Below are positions 11,031 to 22,489 of a stretch of 64,000 bases of DNA, in pieces. The notes beneath the pieces are model-generated. The model saw only the letters and a list, made by a program, of their open reading frames with translations, did not search any database and was not told where the DNA came from. A program made the position numbers and the translations under genes. Source of the stretch: Aspidapion aeneum (lineage: Eukaryota > Arthropoda > Insecta > Coleoptera > Brentidae); NCBI GenBank assembly GCA_963576565.1, contig OY755038.1, forward strand, positions 180,395,452 through 180,459,451. Reading direction: 5' to 3'. How positions within the stretch are numbered: the stretch's first letter is position 1; each line of letters opens with the position of its first letter.

Positions 11031-11577
11031 AATTAACTTTTATATTTGATTACCACGCTAGATGTCACGTGACAATTTTGACGTACAGGGGGTATACTCA
11101 AAACGTACGCAATATTACTACTTTATGCATATTGTTAATTAAATAAATGGATCCATGATGGGTCTGATACCTTCCTAGACCTTTAGCACACTACCAGTGT
11201 ATTCACTATTTTAACGTTTAAATTATGCGGTTTCTGCATCTCCATGGAAACTAAGGCAAGTTTGTTTTCCTAAAATACTCAGCTCACTTTGATTTTGCAG
11301 AATACGGAATGGAAACCCCCTGAAGGCCGATCAATTCCTAATTTAGTAGATACACTTTGACCTAAATTGGCGTCCATTTTTCTAGTGAATATCCGTTTTT
11401 TTACCTTCGTAGCCCATACCGAGAATGTGTTATTTGAAAGTATGTATGTATGCTAAACTGCTTAACCAATTTTCATGAATATTTTAAGTAAAATAGTGTA
11501 CAATACTTTAAAGACATGATTATCTTTTGGTCAAAATTCTTTAACGCTAATGACAATTATTTAACCGTGTAGCACTC
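11031..11577. other. Flank of BEL-1 without a recognisable gene
   Basis: About 11041-11130 belongs to the block repeated in inverted orientation at 19085-19140. The rest is AT-rich sequence with no feature that can be supported. AACCG at 11573-11577 is the left target-site duplication of BEL-1. Confidence 0.5.
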
Positions 11578-12298
11578 CGATGGCTCAGAATGGGTTTTGG
11601 TAGATACAGTGGACTATAATTAACATTGGCGCAAAAAATTCATTTAACTAGAGAAAGTAACTAATTTAAAAATTGTAGGTTAAATTTGAAAGAGAAATAA
11701 AATTGTGATAAAGCCTCATGGAGAGGGACTTACCGCTATTTTGAAGTTCCAAAGTGCAAGGTGTACACCTTTCCATAAGAGCTATGTGACTTGAAGTTCC
11801 AACAGGATGATGGCACGATAATTTTACTTATTTGCGGTATTTTAAAGTGAATTTTCACTATTTTTTAAATTTAAATTTTAAGGTTGTCGTTTTCTAGACA
11901 TGGCGACGCGCAGCACACTTTGTCTGTCTCTCAATCCTGCGCTTGCAGTTTTTTCGCACATGCGCACAGCACTTCACCCTCTATAGGAAACCATATCACT
12001 ATATTTTAAATTTTATGAATATGTGAAAAACACGATAGAGGACGCTTGTAGTGCCAAAGTATATAAAAATAAAGAAATAAGAAATAAATTTGCGTTTAAT
12101 TCTCGCATTTTAATGCAATTTTGCTTTAGGTAAATTTTGTAATAACTAATAGTTGACTTATTTACTTAGGATTAATATAAATTTAAGACTAATAATTTTA
12201 TGTTCAAGGCAAAATTTTAGTCCATGAAAAATAGGAAAAATAAAAGTAAAATTCAAAAATAAAAGAAAAATAAAGAGGTTTTTTATGGAAACCGAACA
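11578..12298 (-). repeat. BEL-1 3' LTR
   Basis: 721 bp, matching 18136-18877 with many substitutions and several indels (for example, an extra GGTGTACACCTTTCC here). Element-sense start is TGTTCGGTTTCC at 12298 and end is GAGTGCTACA at 11578. A GGTAAGTCCC splice-donor-like string, in element sense, lies near 11733. Confidence 0.95.
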
Positions 12299-12328
12299 TA
12301 TTGCCGGCCGAAAATGCTATGCATTTTC

Positions 12329-13859
12329 TTAAGTATCAAGTGGCAAAGGACATAGCTTTGAGATTGGTCTCTTTAACACCGAGTCCCTTGTCTTGACATT
12401 AGCAACTCGATTTACACCGTCTTTACCCGGAAAAATATCAATTATTCTACCGAGCTGCCATTGTAGCGGGGGTATAAAATCATTCTTGATTATTACCAAA
12501 CGACCAACTTCTGGAGTACAAGTGGGGTCCAGCCACTTGCTCCTTTGTTGAAGTGTATGCAAATATTCTTGCTGCCAGCGTCTCCAGAAATCCTGATGGA
12601 TTCTTTGAAGTAGCTGCCAACGAGTTAATCTATTAATTTTGACATCTGTTAAGTCAACGTCAGGAAGAGCTGTCAACGGTTCCAATGATAAAAAATGACC
12701 TGGTGTCAAAACAGAAATGTCATTTGGATCCGAGGAAATTTCAGTTAGCGGTCGAGAGTTCATAATAGCTTCAATCTGACAGGTGACTGTATATAACTCT
12801 TCATATGTTAAAATTTGGGAACCAATGGTTCGAAATAAATGTTTTTTGACAGTTTTAATCCCAGACTCCCAAAGACCTCCAAAATTGGGACTGTGACTTG
12901 GAATAAAATGCCATTTAATTGGACGAGAAGAATCAATCTGTAACAACTGTCTATTTGCCGAAACTAGGTTAGTTCCATTTTTAGAATATATATCAGTTAC
13001 GTAATTTCTACGAGCCACAAACCTACGCATTGCTGCGATAAAAGCATCGGCTGTCAAATCACTGGCTATTTCGATATGTACCGCTTTCGTACTCATACAA
13101 ACGAATAAGCATATATATGATTTTAAAGTACGTGGGGCACCGCGGGTTCGGTTCATTAAAATAGGAATGGGGCCACCTAAATCTACTCCAGTATGCAAAA
13201 ATGCTCTGAGTTGAGAAACTCGTGGAAACGGAAGTGAACCCATTGGGGGTTGTACCGATTTAGAGGATAATTTAAAACAGGGGATGAATTTTGCTAAAAC
13301 TTGACGAATTTTGCGTTTTGCCGCAATTATCCAATAATTTTGGCTTAGTAAAAAATGTACTGTTCTTAATCCAGCATGCAAAAATTTTAAATGAAAATGT
13401 TCGATAATTAATTCTACTTTCGCGGGGTAATAAAATTGGAAATTTTTTGTCATAAGAGAGAGAAGAATTGTGCAATCTTCCACCGACGCGTAATAAATTT
13501 TGGTCATCTAAAAATAGATTTAATTTTTGCATCGGTTTAGATAATTTTATATTATTTTTAAGAGAATTTATTTCTTCCGAAAAATAGATCGATTGTTCCT
13601 TTTTTATTAATAAATAAAGTGCGGATTGAATTTCTTGAAACGTTAATAAAGTTTCAAAAATTATACATTTATTTAGAAATTTTTTATTTATAAAACGTAA
13701 AATATACGCTAAAATTCTACAAAGTTTAGTAAAAGAGGAGTTTTTATTAATAAGCGAAGCTAAAAAATTTAAGTTTGGGGTTTGAGTAGTTACTAAAGTT
13801 AAGTTTTTATTAGATTTTTCTTCATTTAAAGTTTCAGAAGTGTCTTTTATTTCCAAGGT
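12329..13859 (-). pseudogene. BEL-1 integrase region (broken)
   Basis: Two overlapping open frames cover this interval: 13272-13856, the linker after RNase H, and 12329-13507, the integrase itself. The zinc-binding region shows FHLKFLHAGLRTVHFLLSQ, but its cysteine pair is degraded (IPCFKL where BEL-3 has ICFKC). The catalytic core has the first Asp in HTGVDLGGP and the Glu region in GGLWESGIKTVKKH. The second catalytic Asp is lost: the frame reads YSKNGTN where SDNGTN or similar is expected. The C-terminal domain (WQLGRIIDIFPGKDGVNRVA) is complete and ends CPLPLDT. A frameshift separates the two frames near 13390-13500. It would not support integration. Confidence 0.9.
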
Positions 13860-15567
13860 TATAGGCCAGTAGTCATAATGTAATTTTAAAAATTGGGGAC
13901 CTTGAAAAAATAAACTATGATTTATAAGTTCACTAGGATAGAGACCTCTTGAAGCTACATCAGCGGGATTCTGAGAAGTGGAAATATAATGCCAATTTTT
14001 AGGAGATACTTTTTCATGAATTTGCGTGACTCTATTTTGTACATAGGTTTTCCACCTAGACGGATGTCCATTTTTAATCCACGATAAAGCTACTTGAGAA
14101 TCACTCCATGCGAATATTTGGTGAATTTTAAGTCTGTTTTCACAACTATGAAGAATAAATTGAATTAAATCAGCTAATATATTACAAGCCGCTAACTCGA
14201 GTCGTGCAATACTTGTAAATTTTATAGGGGCGACTTTAGTTTTTGAGCATAAAAAATAAATAAAAATTTTATTTTTATAAATTACGCGTAAATAAACAAT
14301 AGCTGCGTACGCTTTATTTGAAGCGTCTGAAAACCGATTAATTCGTATTGAGCGTTTCCAGAAAAAATATTGAAAAAGCGGGATAAGCGAAATTCTTTTA
14401 AAAGTGGTAATTCTAACATATAGCGTTCCCAGAGGCTACTTATCGCTATGGGAGCATCTTCATCCCAGTCCAATCCAGATTTCCAAAATTCCTGGATTAG
14501 GCATTTAATTAAAATAGTAACTGGCGACAACCAACCAAGGGGATCATAAATTTTAAAAATGTCTGAAAGGATATTGCGTTTCGTGCAACTACGATTTAGA
14601 GGCTCTACTGAGTATGAAAAATAGTCTGAACAGGGTTGCCATCTAAGTCCTAAAATTTTTGTAGTTTCTTCTATATCAAGAGAAAGAGCTTTAGGGTTAA
14701 TATCGGATTCTGGCAAGTGCTCTAAAACAGTTTTATTGTTGCTAGCCCATTTATGTAATTTAAATCCTGCGGATTTTAATAAAAGTGATAACTCCTTTTG
14801 GAGAGATATAGCTTCTTCAACGGAGCTACAACCTGTGACAAAATCGTCAACAAAATTGTCTGTCATAATAACTTTAGCTTTTCGTCCTCAGCTAGCTGCT
14901 GTAAGACTCTTAATGCTAAAAAAGGAGCGGGGGTAGTACCATATGTAACGGTTTTTAAATTATATTCTTTTATAGGTTCGGTAGGACTAAACCTCCATAA
15001 GATTTTTTGATAATTTTGATGATGCGAGGCTATTAAAATGCCGCGAAACATTTTAGAAATATCGCAACAAAGAGCGACTTCATTTAATCTAAAATTTAAT
15101 AAAATAGAACAAATGTCCTTTTGTAATTTGGGACCGGCGCGGCGTAAAGCGTGTCATTTAAGGAAATTCTTCCAGTATTTGTTTGGGATACTGCGCTTGC
15201 GTTAAAAACTACTTAGTTTAGTGGTTAAACTTTCAGGTCTTTCAATATGGTGGTGGGGGATATAGTGACTTTTTTCCGTAAACTGTTCCTCCGGGTTAGA
15301 AATTAATTCCATGTGACCTAAGTCTAAGTATTCTTGCATAAAGTCCGAATATTTTTGATAGGTTTCCGGTGTAATTAAGCGGTTTTCGAGAGATAAAAAT
15401 CTTTTTAATGCAAGTTGGCGACTATTTGGAAAACTTGGTTCACTATTTTCGCAAAAGGGTAAAGTCACGGCGTAACGCCCTGTATTATTACGAAAAGTAG
15501 TATTTTGAAATATTTTTTCACATGCTTCGTCAGCCGGGGAAAGAATAGGTTTAATTTCCGGTATATT
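13860..15567 (-). pseudogene. BEL-1 reverse transcriptase / RNase H (broken)
   Basis: Fragments in several frames together spell the polymerase. 15202-15468 is the RT N-terminus (KRFLSLENRLI, HHIERPESLTTKL). 14863-15051 covers the first catalytic strand (MFRGILIASHHQ) and KTVTYGTTPAPFLALRVLQQ. 14282-14866 has the catalytic box as NFVDDFVTG and then KILGLRWQPCSDYFSYSVEP. The RNase H part (WSDSQVALSW and QNPADVASRG, about 13930-14320) lies in another frame. Breaks occur near 15228, 14863 and 14325. The FVDD box itself is intact, but the protein is not. Confidence 0.9.
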
Positions 15568-17610
15568 TTAAGTTTCCCAAAATTTCGATAGTGAATCATT
15601 AAGTTGATTATTTGGAATTTGGCATAAAAGGGATACCGAAACGAGGGGCGAGTTTGTGTTACCAATTTGTCCCATTAAAATGTACCCAAAAATTGAGTTT
15701 AATGCGATAGGCTCATTTATATTACCTACAATACGACCATCTCTAAGAATATAAGGGAAAATATCGGCTCCAAGTAAAACGTCGATTGCTCCCGGTCTAT
15801 AGAAATAAGGGTCCGCGAGATATATATTTTTTATAATTCCCATTTGACTAATATTTATGTCATTAGAGGGAAGCGACGAACAAATTTGAGGTAAAATAAC
15901 TGCACTCTGTACTGATAAGGTCAGGTCAGATTGATTGCAAGGGCGAATGATCATATCAATAGATCCTAATTTTGATTGCATACTGGTCTCACCAATTCCA
16001 AAGACTTCAGTTTCAATATTAAAGCGGGGTAGGCCTAGTTTGTTGGCACATTTTAAAGATACAAAAGACAGATGCGATGCGGAATCTAAAACTCCACGAA
16101 AAGTTTGATAATTACCTCTTATATCTTTTATTTGAAAAAGAGCGGTAGAAAGCAAAGTACTAGAGTTACTGTAACTTTGTGTAGAGTAGCAAGCACCTTG
16201 ATTTTGAGTTTGCGAAGAGGATGAGTTACTAATTTCATTTCTTTCCTGCCGAAACGCGTTAATTTGTTGGCTATTTACAGGCAAATCTACCTTATTATTT
16301 TCTTGCCGTTGAGACGAGGATTCGTTTACATAGCGCAAGTCAAAATGAACTGAACTATGATGCCTTTTTTTTCAAAATCGACAATTAAAAGTGCTTTTGC
16401 ATTGGAAGGTTTTATGGCAATTAGAGGTACAGTTTACGCATCATCGTTCTGCTTTTAATAAATTAAATCTTTGTTGAGGCGTTTTATTTAAATAATCAGG
16501 ACACAAAGTCAAATTATGAGTATTCGAATTGCATAAGGAACAATTATTTTGAGAATTCTGCTGCGCGGTAAAAAATGCACGAGGCGTTTGGCGGGTATTA
16601 TAGTTATTTTGCGGTTTTTGAATTATATGGGGCGGTTTTGTAAATTTGGGCTTCATAGAAAATTGCGTACTGGATGTACTGGCGGCGTTAACTACAAAAA
16701 GCGAGCTACAATGTTGATCCAAAAAATTATAGATTGATTTATATGAAGATATTTCGGTAGGCTTACCATGAAAAACTTTAAATCGCGTTTGAATCGAACT
16801 ATCAATAGATTTCAACAACTTTTGGGCTAAGACAAAGTCCCAAAAATCTGGTTGCAAACCAACAGTTTTTAAAGCTTCAAAATTTTTTGTGAATATATCA
16901 AGCAAGTTTCTTAGAGCTACGAAGTCATCAGAGTTTACCTTAGGGCAATTTTCGATAGCATTCCAATAATTTTGGGCTAAAATGCGATCACTTTTATACC
17001 TTTTTACAAGATTATTGAAAACAATAGGATAGTTTGCATCCGAAACTGGTAATTGCGTAACTAATTCCTTTAGAGGACCATCTAAATAAGTACCTAAAAG
17101 CGAGTATTTTTGTATATTTGGAATTTGCGGATTATCATGAATCATTGTTTTAAAAAGATCATAAAGGGTAGGGAAATCATGGACATTGCCAGTGAATTTT
17201 TCAATGTCAATTTTCGGTAAACTTGGAAAATAATCAGGGGTTTGTGAACCTTCTGGAGAGTAGGGGTTAATAGTAAGTCGGCGACTTCCACTTTGCGAAG
17301 GCGGCGCAGTGTTTTCTGCTTGAAACAACTTATCATAGATTTCTTTGACTTTAGCAACATTTGTTTGAAATGAATGAAGATGCTCGATACAAGTCTTAAC
17401 TTGATCCTGATCCTGGTAAATTTCATTTAATCAAGCGGTGTGCTTTTTAAGGTATTCCTCTTGGACGTTGTCAAGCTCTTCGTAACGAATCTTAAAGTTA
17501 AGATGATTGGTTGCATTAGTTTTAGCCAATTTAACTACCGTTAAAATTTCATTTAAATTTGAATTTTCGATGTCACGAAAGACTTTAATTTTCTTTACCT
17601 TTTCTGACAT
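15568..17610 (-). pseudogene. BEL-1 gag-protease (broken by in-frame stops)
   Basis: The frame opens with an ATG at 17610 and an N-terminus (VKKIKVFRD) nearly the same as BEL-3. It continues in one frame with stops at 17431-17433 (TGA), 16441-16443 (TGA where a Trp is expected), 16372-16374 (TGA where a Cys is expected) and 15568-15570 (TAA). Recognisable parts are the Gag domain of DUF1759 type (LPKIDIEKFTGN... KELVTQLPVSDANYP), a CX2CX4HX4C knuckle (CSLCNSNTHNLTLC), and the retropepsin-like domain. The protease active site reads LDSASH instead of D-S/T-G, so the conserved Gly is replaced. All point to long inactivity. Confidence 0.9.
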
Positions 17611-18135
17611 TATTTTGTAATAAATTAGGCAAAGTAAACAAAATCAAAATTTATAGATTAAATATTAAAAAAAAATTAATTCGATTTAAAATAACCATAT
17701 GTAACCGTAGCCTCTTACATATAGGCATGCAAACTACAGCGAAAAGAAAAACAAATAAACATATAGGTATTTATTTGCGCGTTATAAATTAGGAAATAAA
17801 AAACTTATATTCCGAAATTACCTACACACAGATATATCTTTCAAAAATACAAAGATAAACTTTTTGCATTTACATACACATAGCGACCCAAGACTCCAAT
17901 CTCGAATATATGTCCTTGCGTTTTTTTATAAAATTTGCGAGATGTAGGTATAGGTCTCCTAATACAAATTCATAGGTACCTATTTTATTTACCTATATTA
18001 TAATTTTAATTTATTAATGGCGTCTCTTTCTTACTGTCACACTACTAGCGTTTGCTCTCACTCTAGCGAAAATGAATTTTTTGAAATTTCAAAAAGAAAA
18101 TCAAAATGGAAATCAAAATCGAAGTGATCAAAATA
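17611..18135 (-). other. BEL-1 5' leader with decayed primer-binding site
   Basis: This untranslated leader separates the 5' LTR from gag. Just inside the LTR, in element sense, it reads TATTTTGATCACTTCGA. That aligns with TATTTTTGGTCCTTCGA in BEL-3, whose primer-binding site matches the 3' end of tRNA-Tyr. Here the site is decayed and shortened. Confidence 0.6.
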
Positions 18136-18877
18136 TGTAGCACTCCGATGGCTCAGATTGGGTTTTGGTAGATACAGTGGACTATAATTAACATTGGCGC
18201 AAAAAATTCAATTAACTAGAGAAAGTAACTAATTTAAAAATTGTAGGTTAAATTTGAAAGAGAAATAAAATTGTGATATAGCCTCATGGAGAGGGACCTA
18301 CCGCTGTTTTGAAGTTCCAAAGTGCTATGTGACTTGAAGTTCCAACAGGATGATGGCACGATAATTTTAATTATTTGCGGTATTTTAAAGTGAATTTTCA
18401 CTATTTTTTAAATTTAAATTTTAAGGTTGTCCTTTTCTAGACATGGCGACGCGCAGCACACTTTGTCTGTCTCTCAATCCTGCGCTTGCAGTTTTTTCGC
18501 ACATGTGCACAGCACTTCACCCTCTATAGGAAACTATATCACTATATTTTAATTTTTATGAATAAGTGAAAAACACGATAGAGGACGCTTGTAGTGCCAA
18601 AGTATATAAAAATAAAGAAATAATAAATAAAATGATAATTCTTAAATTTAGAATAGAAATTACATTTTTTGCGTTTAATTCTCGCATTTTAATGCAATTT
18701 TGCTTTAGGTAAATTTTATAATAACTAATAGTTGACCCATTTACTTAGGATTAATATAAATTTAAGACTAATAATTTTATGTTCAAGACAAAATTTTAGT
18801 CCATGAAAAATAGGAAAAATAAAAGTAAAATTCAAAAATAAAAGAAAAATAAAGAGGTTTTTTATGGAAACCGAACA
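18136..18877 (-). repeat. BEL-1 5' LTR
   Basis: 742 bp, the partner of 11578-12298. It carries an insert around 18627-18672 that the other LTR lacks, and lacks the short GGTGTACACC segment. The 5-bp duplication AACCG follows at 18878-18882. Confidence 0.95.
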
Positions 18878-19084
18878 AACCGTTTAAAAATTAAAAATAT
18901 GCTAAATTTTAATGGCACAATCGCATCAATATACGGTTTTCGGAATATAATAGAACGTTTTTCTCAATAATTTATGTTATAACCAAAAATTTATTGGAAC
19001 GTTCATTTCTGAAATATTTACAAAATCCATTTATTTAAATAAAAGTATAAATTAAATAGAAATATTGTATTTTTTAAGTACCTA

Positions 19085-19480
19085 TTGTACACACAAATTG
19101 TCACGTGACATCTATCATGGTTATCAAATATTATAAAAGTCAATTATTTTTATCACTTTTTTGTATTAAAGTTTAAGTTTTTCCAAAGGATTTCAATTTT
19201 TTCGTATGTTGGAGGAGCCTCATACCCGTTACTGCATCTTGGAAGCCAGTCATAGGATAGGATCATGGATTTTTTAAATCCCATTTTAGGTGTGCCTGTT
19301 TTTTTTTTCACTCGACCAAGCATTCAACTGATCTTATATATTTCGTTCCCACTGTTAAAATGTGAACTCAAAATTGGGTATCAACTATCAACGTCTAAAA
19401 ATATGACATCGCCTTTTTGTATATGCAATTTTAATCGAGTGAATACACTGAAAACTAGCGTTTCTATACTGTGCCACTAG
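19085..19480 (+). repeat. Block inverted relative to 9590-11130 (copy B)
   Basis: From TCACGTGACATCTA through TTATTTTTATCACTTTTTTG, CAGTCATAGGAT and GGTGTGCCTG, this segment matches the complement of 11080-10665 followed by 9718-9590. It lacks both the MITE at 10770-11030 and the foldback element at 9728-10654. After the GTGTGCCTG string (about 19290) copy B has extra sequence before its SINE module, and is then interrupted by the hAT-like element. The two copies lie on either side of BEL-1 as an inverted pair. Confidence 0.8.
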
Positions 19481-20169
19481 CAGGGGTGGATGGAGAACTG
19501 TAAACCGGCCCGGAAAAAAATATTTGACTGGCCCATATTTCACGCAAAGACAAAACTATAAAAACGCTAACCGAAAAATATTTTTTATTAAAACGAGTTA
19601 AATTTCTAATAAATATAAATAATCAGCCTTGGTGATGTAGCGAAGAGCAGTGATGGAATCAGGATTTCCGTGGTAAAGCGCATAAAAAAATAAAAATAAT
19701 TTTTTTACTGTTTTTAGTAGATCTGAACTTTACCATCATTGGAAGGCAAAAACTTTTGAAAAATAAGAATGTGCGGTTCATACATTTTTTGTTTTTAACC
19801 AGAATTAACTGGATCTGCAAAAGATAGAATACTCAGGTTTACTGTTCGAAATCATTTTTGTTTTTGAGTGCCTGCCCAGTGTTACTAAATCAAAATATAA
19901 ATCTTCCAAAAATCACTGCTGCAAACACAAGAAAATTCTCAAAATTTCTATAAAGGGTACCTTTTCGTCTCTCTAACTCTCTCAGCCCGCTACTCATCTA
20001 CTTTTAACACTGGGGACTTAAAGTTCTAAGTGCTAAGACTAAGAAGGATCGTTTGGCTCTAGTTATTGGTTACGTTAACATTGTTTGTATTTTAGTTAGT
20101 CTTTCGTCACCGGTAATAACATACATATAAAGTTTATATGTTTTTTCTTTCTCATTTGAAAACCGTGAC

Positions 20170-20490
20170 TCTTTCGCCCACACTAAGGCTGCCATTTCGG
20201 AACGCCTAATTGCACGGGTCATCAGCCACCTTTGGAACCCCATACCGAGTATTTTTTTTATCCGGTCCTTTTGTCCCTCAGAATGGCCTACAGACTAAAG
20301 GAGTGTATAACAAAGTCCGCCTTCATGAGATATCCGACCTCATCCGGCCTGGTTACCGGCGTGAATGAAGGGATAGGACAATATAACATTTTACACTCCC
20401 CAGGAATCCGATAAATGTCTGTCGCACCCGACCTCGACAACCGACGAGGATCAAACCCGCCACTGCGGCAAGCGAGATTCCTTAGCACAC
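20170..20490 (-). mobile_element. Possible second tRNA-derived SINE inside the hAT-like element
   Basis: On the minus strand the segment begins with GTGTGCTAAGGAATCTCGC and has a B-box-like GGGTTTGATCC, followed by a GC-richer body with no coding frame. The base composition contrasts with the AT-rich surroundings. The A box is not convincing and only one copy is in this window, so the assignment is tentative. Confidence 0.35.
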
Positions 20491-20585
20491 TTAATTAATT
20501 TACGTAACACTTATCGTTGGTTGCTACTTTATTTTAATTCTAAGAAGTTCATGAATATTTTTTTGCCCCGTGAGCGGTACTGACC

Positions 20586-20682
20586 AATAAGACACCGGCT
20601 AATAAGGCACAGGCCCAGAAGGGCACCGGCTCATAAGGTACCGGCTCATAAAACACCGGCCTATAAGGTACCGGCCCACCGG
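20586..20682. repeat. Minisatellite of 16-17 bp units
   Basis: About six degenerate units of the form CACCGGCTCATAAGGTA occur near the right end of the hAT-like element. Units differ by substitutions and the array is short. Confidence 0.7.
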
Positions 20683-20753
20683 ATATTTTTTTCCCATATG
20701 GCCCATCCACCCCTGGCCACTAGCCATGATAAAGTATTTTTAAAAGTTATATT

Positions 20754-20940
20754 AGTGACCCAATTGTTAAAGCGTTGGCGTACAAAGCCAAAAGTTTCGG
20801 GTTCGAGTTCCGCTGATGCACAGAAAACTTTTTTTTATCATTTATTAAATTTTACCCCTGATTTGGGATTACACCCGGTAGTGCATTGTCAAAACCAACA
20901 ATATTGTCTAATCAAGAAAAATAGGTGGAATTAATTTATC
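20754..20940 (+). mobile_element. tRNA-derived SINE-like module, copy B
   Basis: The head has TGACCCAATTGTTAAAGCG (A-box region), an anticodon-arm-like TTGGCGTACAAAGCCAA and a clear B box GGGTTCGAGTTCC. The body (TTACCCCTGATTTGGGATTA) resembles the module at 9465-9600. It is too diverged for a functional tRNA and shows no CCA-adjacent stem pairing. It ends within AT-rich sequence near 20940. Confidence 0.65.
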
Positions 20941-21069
20941 TCTAAATAAAATAAAATTTACAGATGGAGATTTTTAGCTTGCCTTCGTAATTTTTTTCGT
21001 TGCCCTAGTAAGATACGAGACGCGAGCTAGCGCGCTTTTAATATTATCTTTATCTATGTATGTCATTAT

Positions 21070-21520
21070 CTAAAAAAATTCACAAGCTTTTATGATATGC
21101 ACTAAAAATTAAAAAATAATTTTCTAACATTCTAATATTATCATAATAATAAAAGCGATGGCCGCAAATCAAAGCATAAGTTCTAAATTTATGATCTAAA
21201 CACTTAAAGAATATTCAACATAGCAGGTCATCAAAGATATGTTTACCTACCATACCTATGTCAGAGAAATGTTGGGGTATCTAGAGTCGGGTTGGGTGGG
21301 TTTGGTACCTCTGCATTTTTCTGCTAGATTAATTCTTGCAAATAGTGATATTTAATTGATACGGATATCTTATCGTGCTAACATCGTCAAAATTTCCATC
21401 AGTCGGCCATCGCTTTTATTATTATGATAATATTAGAATTTTAGAAAATTATTTTTTAATTTTTAGTGCATATTATAAAAGCTTGTGACTTAAAAAAAAT
21501 TTTTTACCAATTTATTTTCT
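21070..21520. mobile_element. Long-TIR palindromic element, copy C
   Basis: Arms of 80 bp or more (21081-21164 and 21404-21489) carry CACTAAAAATTAAAAAATAA and AATAAAAGCGATGGCCG with their complements. A 239-bp core lies between them at 21165-21403. The second copy at 43940-44407 has the same arms and the same right-hand flank, but the core is exactly reversed. No protein is encoded. Confidence 0.85.
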
Positions 21521-21639
21521 ACTTTTTAGTCTCAGCTATCTACTCTATTAAATGAAAATATTTGTTCAATAACAGAACAGAAGTGTTTATTTTAGATTAT
21601 AATGAAATCGCTGATCGTGAGTTGTTTGGAAACTCATTT

Positions 21640-21800
21640 TTCTATTGAGAGAAGGAGAGGGTGGGGGTAGAGGTAGAAATATATTTTTTTCTTAATGTTC
21701 TATTGTCATGGGACCACTATGTGTGTACCAAATTTCATATAAATCGGATAATGGGAAGTGTGTGAAAAACGCTTCACAAGATTTGATAGATAGTTAGATA
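21640..21800 (+). repeat. Single unit of the GGGTGGGGGTAG repeat, with tail
   Basis: This matches the last unit of the four-unit array at 44529-45037. Shared strings are GGGTGGGGGTAGAGGTAGAA, CCACTATGTGTGTACCAAAT and CAAATTTCAT, then AAACGCTTCACAAGATTTGA and a short GATA/GTTA-type tail. Copy C therefore has one unit where copy D has four. Confidence 0.75.
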
Positions 21801-22043
21801 GTTTTTTTGCCTCAGAGGACCCTAGCTGATACCATTTAGTCCAAGGCCATAGCGCCTTTGGTGGGTTTTTTAGTGAACTAATGATCCCACGAACATTGCC
21901 TGGTTTCTTAAAAAAGTCAGAATTTTCTCAGTTAAGAAGCAAGGTTAGGGTGTCAAAATATGTTTTCTATTCTAAACGGTTTAAGGTACAGTAATGAAAC
22001 TTGGTACGCACATCGGCCTGCACGTACTTATTTTTTGACTGTC

Positions 22044-22111
<68 letters not shown>
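22044..22111. repeat. Poly-A and (AT)n microsatellite
   Basis: A run of about 17 A is followed by about 25 AT dinucleotides. Confidence 0.97.
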
Positions 22112-22113
<2 letters not shown>

Positions 22114-22489
22114 GCCCCTAGGGGCGCAAGGGGGCAAAATGTTTTTTTACATTATGCCTTATATCTTCTAAACTATTGCACCTGCATAACTATGTCCTAT
22201 AAAATTGGTAAATCATACAACTACCCACAGGTCTGCTATATAAACAAAAATTCGAAGCCGTTAACGGACGATTTAAAGAAACATGCGGGAGCTACATAGA
22301 TGGATGAAAACGACGACAGACAGAAAATAGTGTAAGATATTATGAAAGGACTATGTCCAAATATGGATTGAAGAAGGCTTAATAGAAATAGATTTAGGAA
22401 CTAATTTTATAGACTTAGACGATGTCGAACTGAGCACCTTCATTAAACAAGTTGTATTAGTAGTAGCAGTGGTAGTGTGGGGTAGGCTC

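Larger units (their letters stand above)
11578..18877 (-). mobile_element. BEL-1: BEL/Pao LTR retrotransposon, old copy
   Basis: A complete but decayed element of 7.3 kb lies on the minus strand. Two LTRs (11578-12298 and 18136-18877) begin TGTTCGG and end GTGCTACA in element orientation. Exact 5-bp target duplications AACCG are present at 11573-11577 and 18878-18882. Internal order is Gag, aspartic protease, reverse transcriptase, RNase H, integrase, which is the BEL/Pao arrangement. Its proteins are closely related to those of BEL-3 further along, whereas BEL-2 is more distant. Many stops and frameshifts, and LTRs differing by indels and a dozen or more substitutions, mark it as the oldest of the three. 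Confidence 0.95.
19481..20715. mobile_element. hAT-like non-autonomous transposon, 1235 bp, 8-bp TSD
   Basis: Ends are CAGGGGTGGATGG and the exact complement CCATCCACCCCTG, with weaker inverted similarity further in (GGCCCGGAAAAAAATATTTG versus the right end). An exact 8-bp direct repeat GCCACTAG flanks the element at 19473-19480 and 20716-20723. CAGGGG-type ends with 8-bp duplications are diagnostic of hAT elements. No transposase is encoded. The interior carries a SINE-like segment (20170-20490) and a short minisatellite (20586-20682). Another element with a CAGGGGTGG end is at 56681-56927. Confidence 0.85.
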
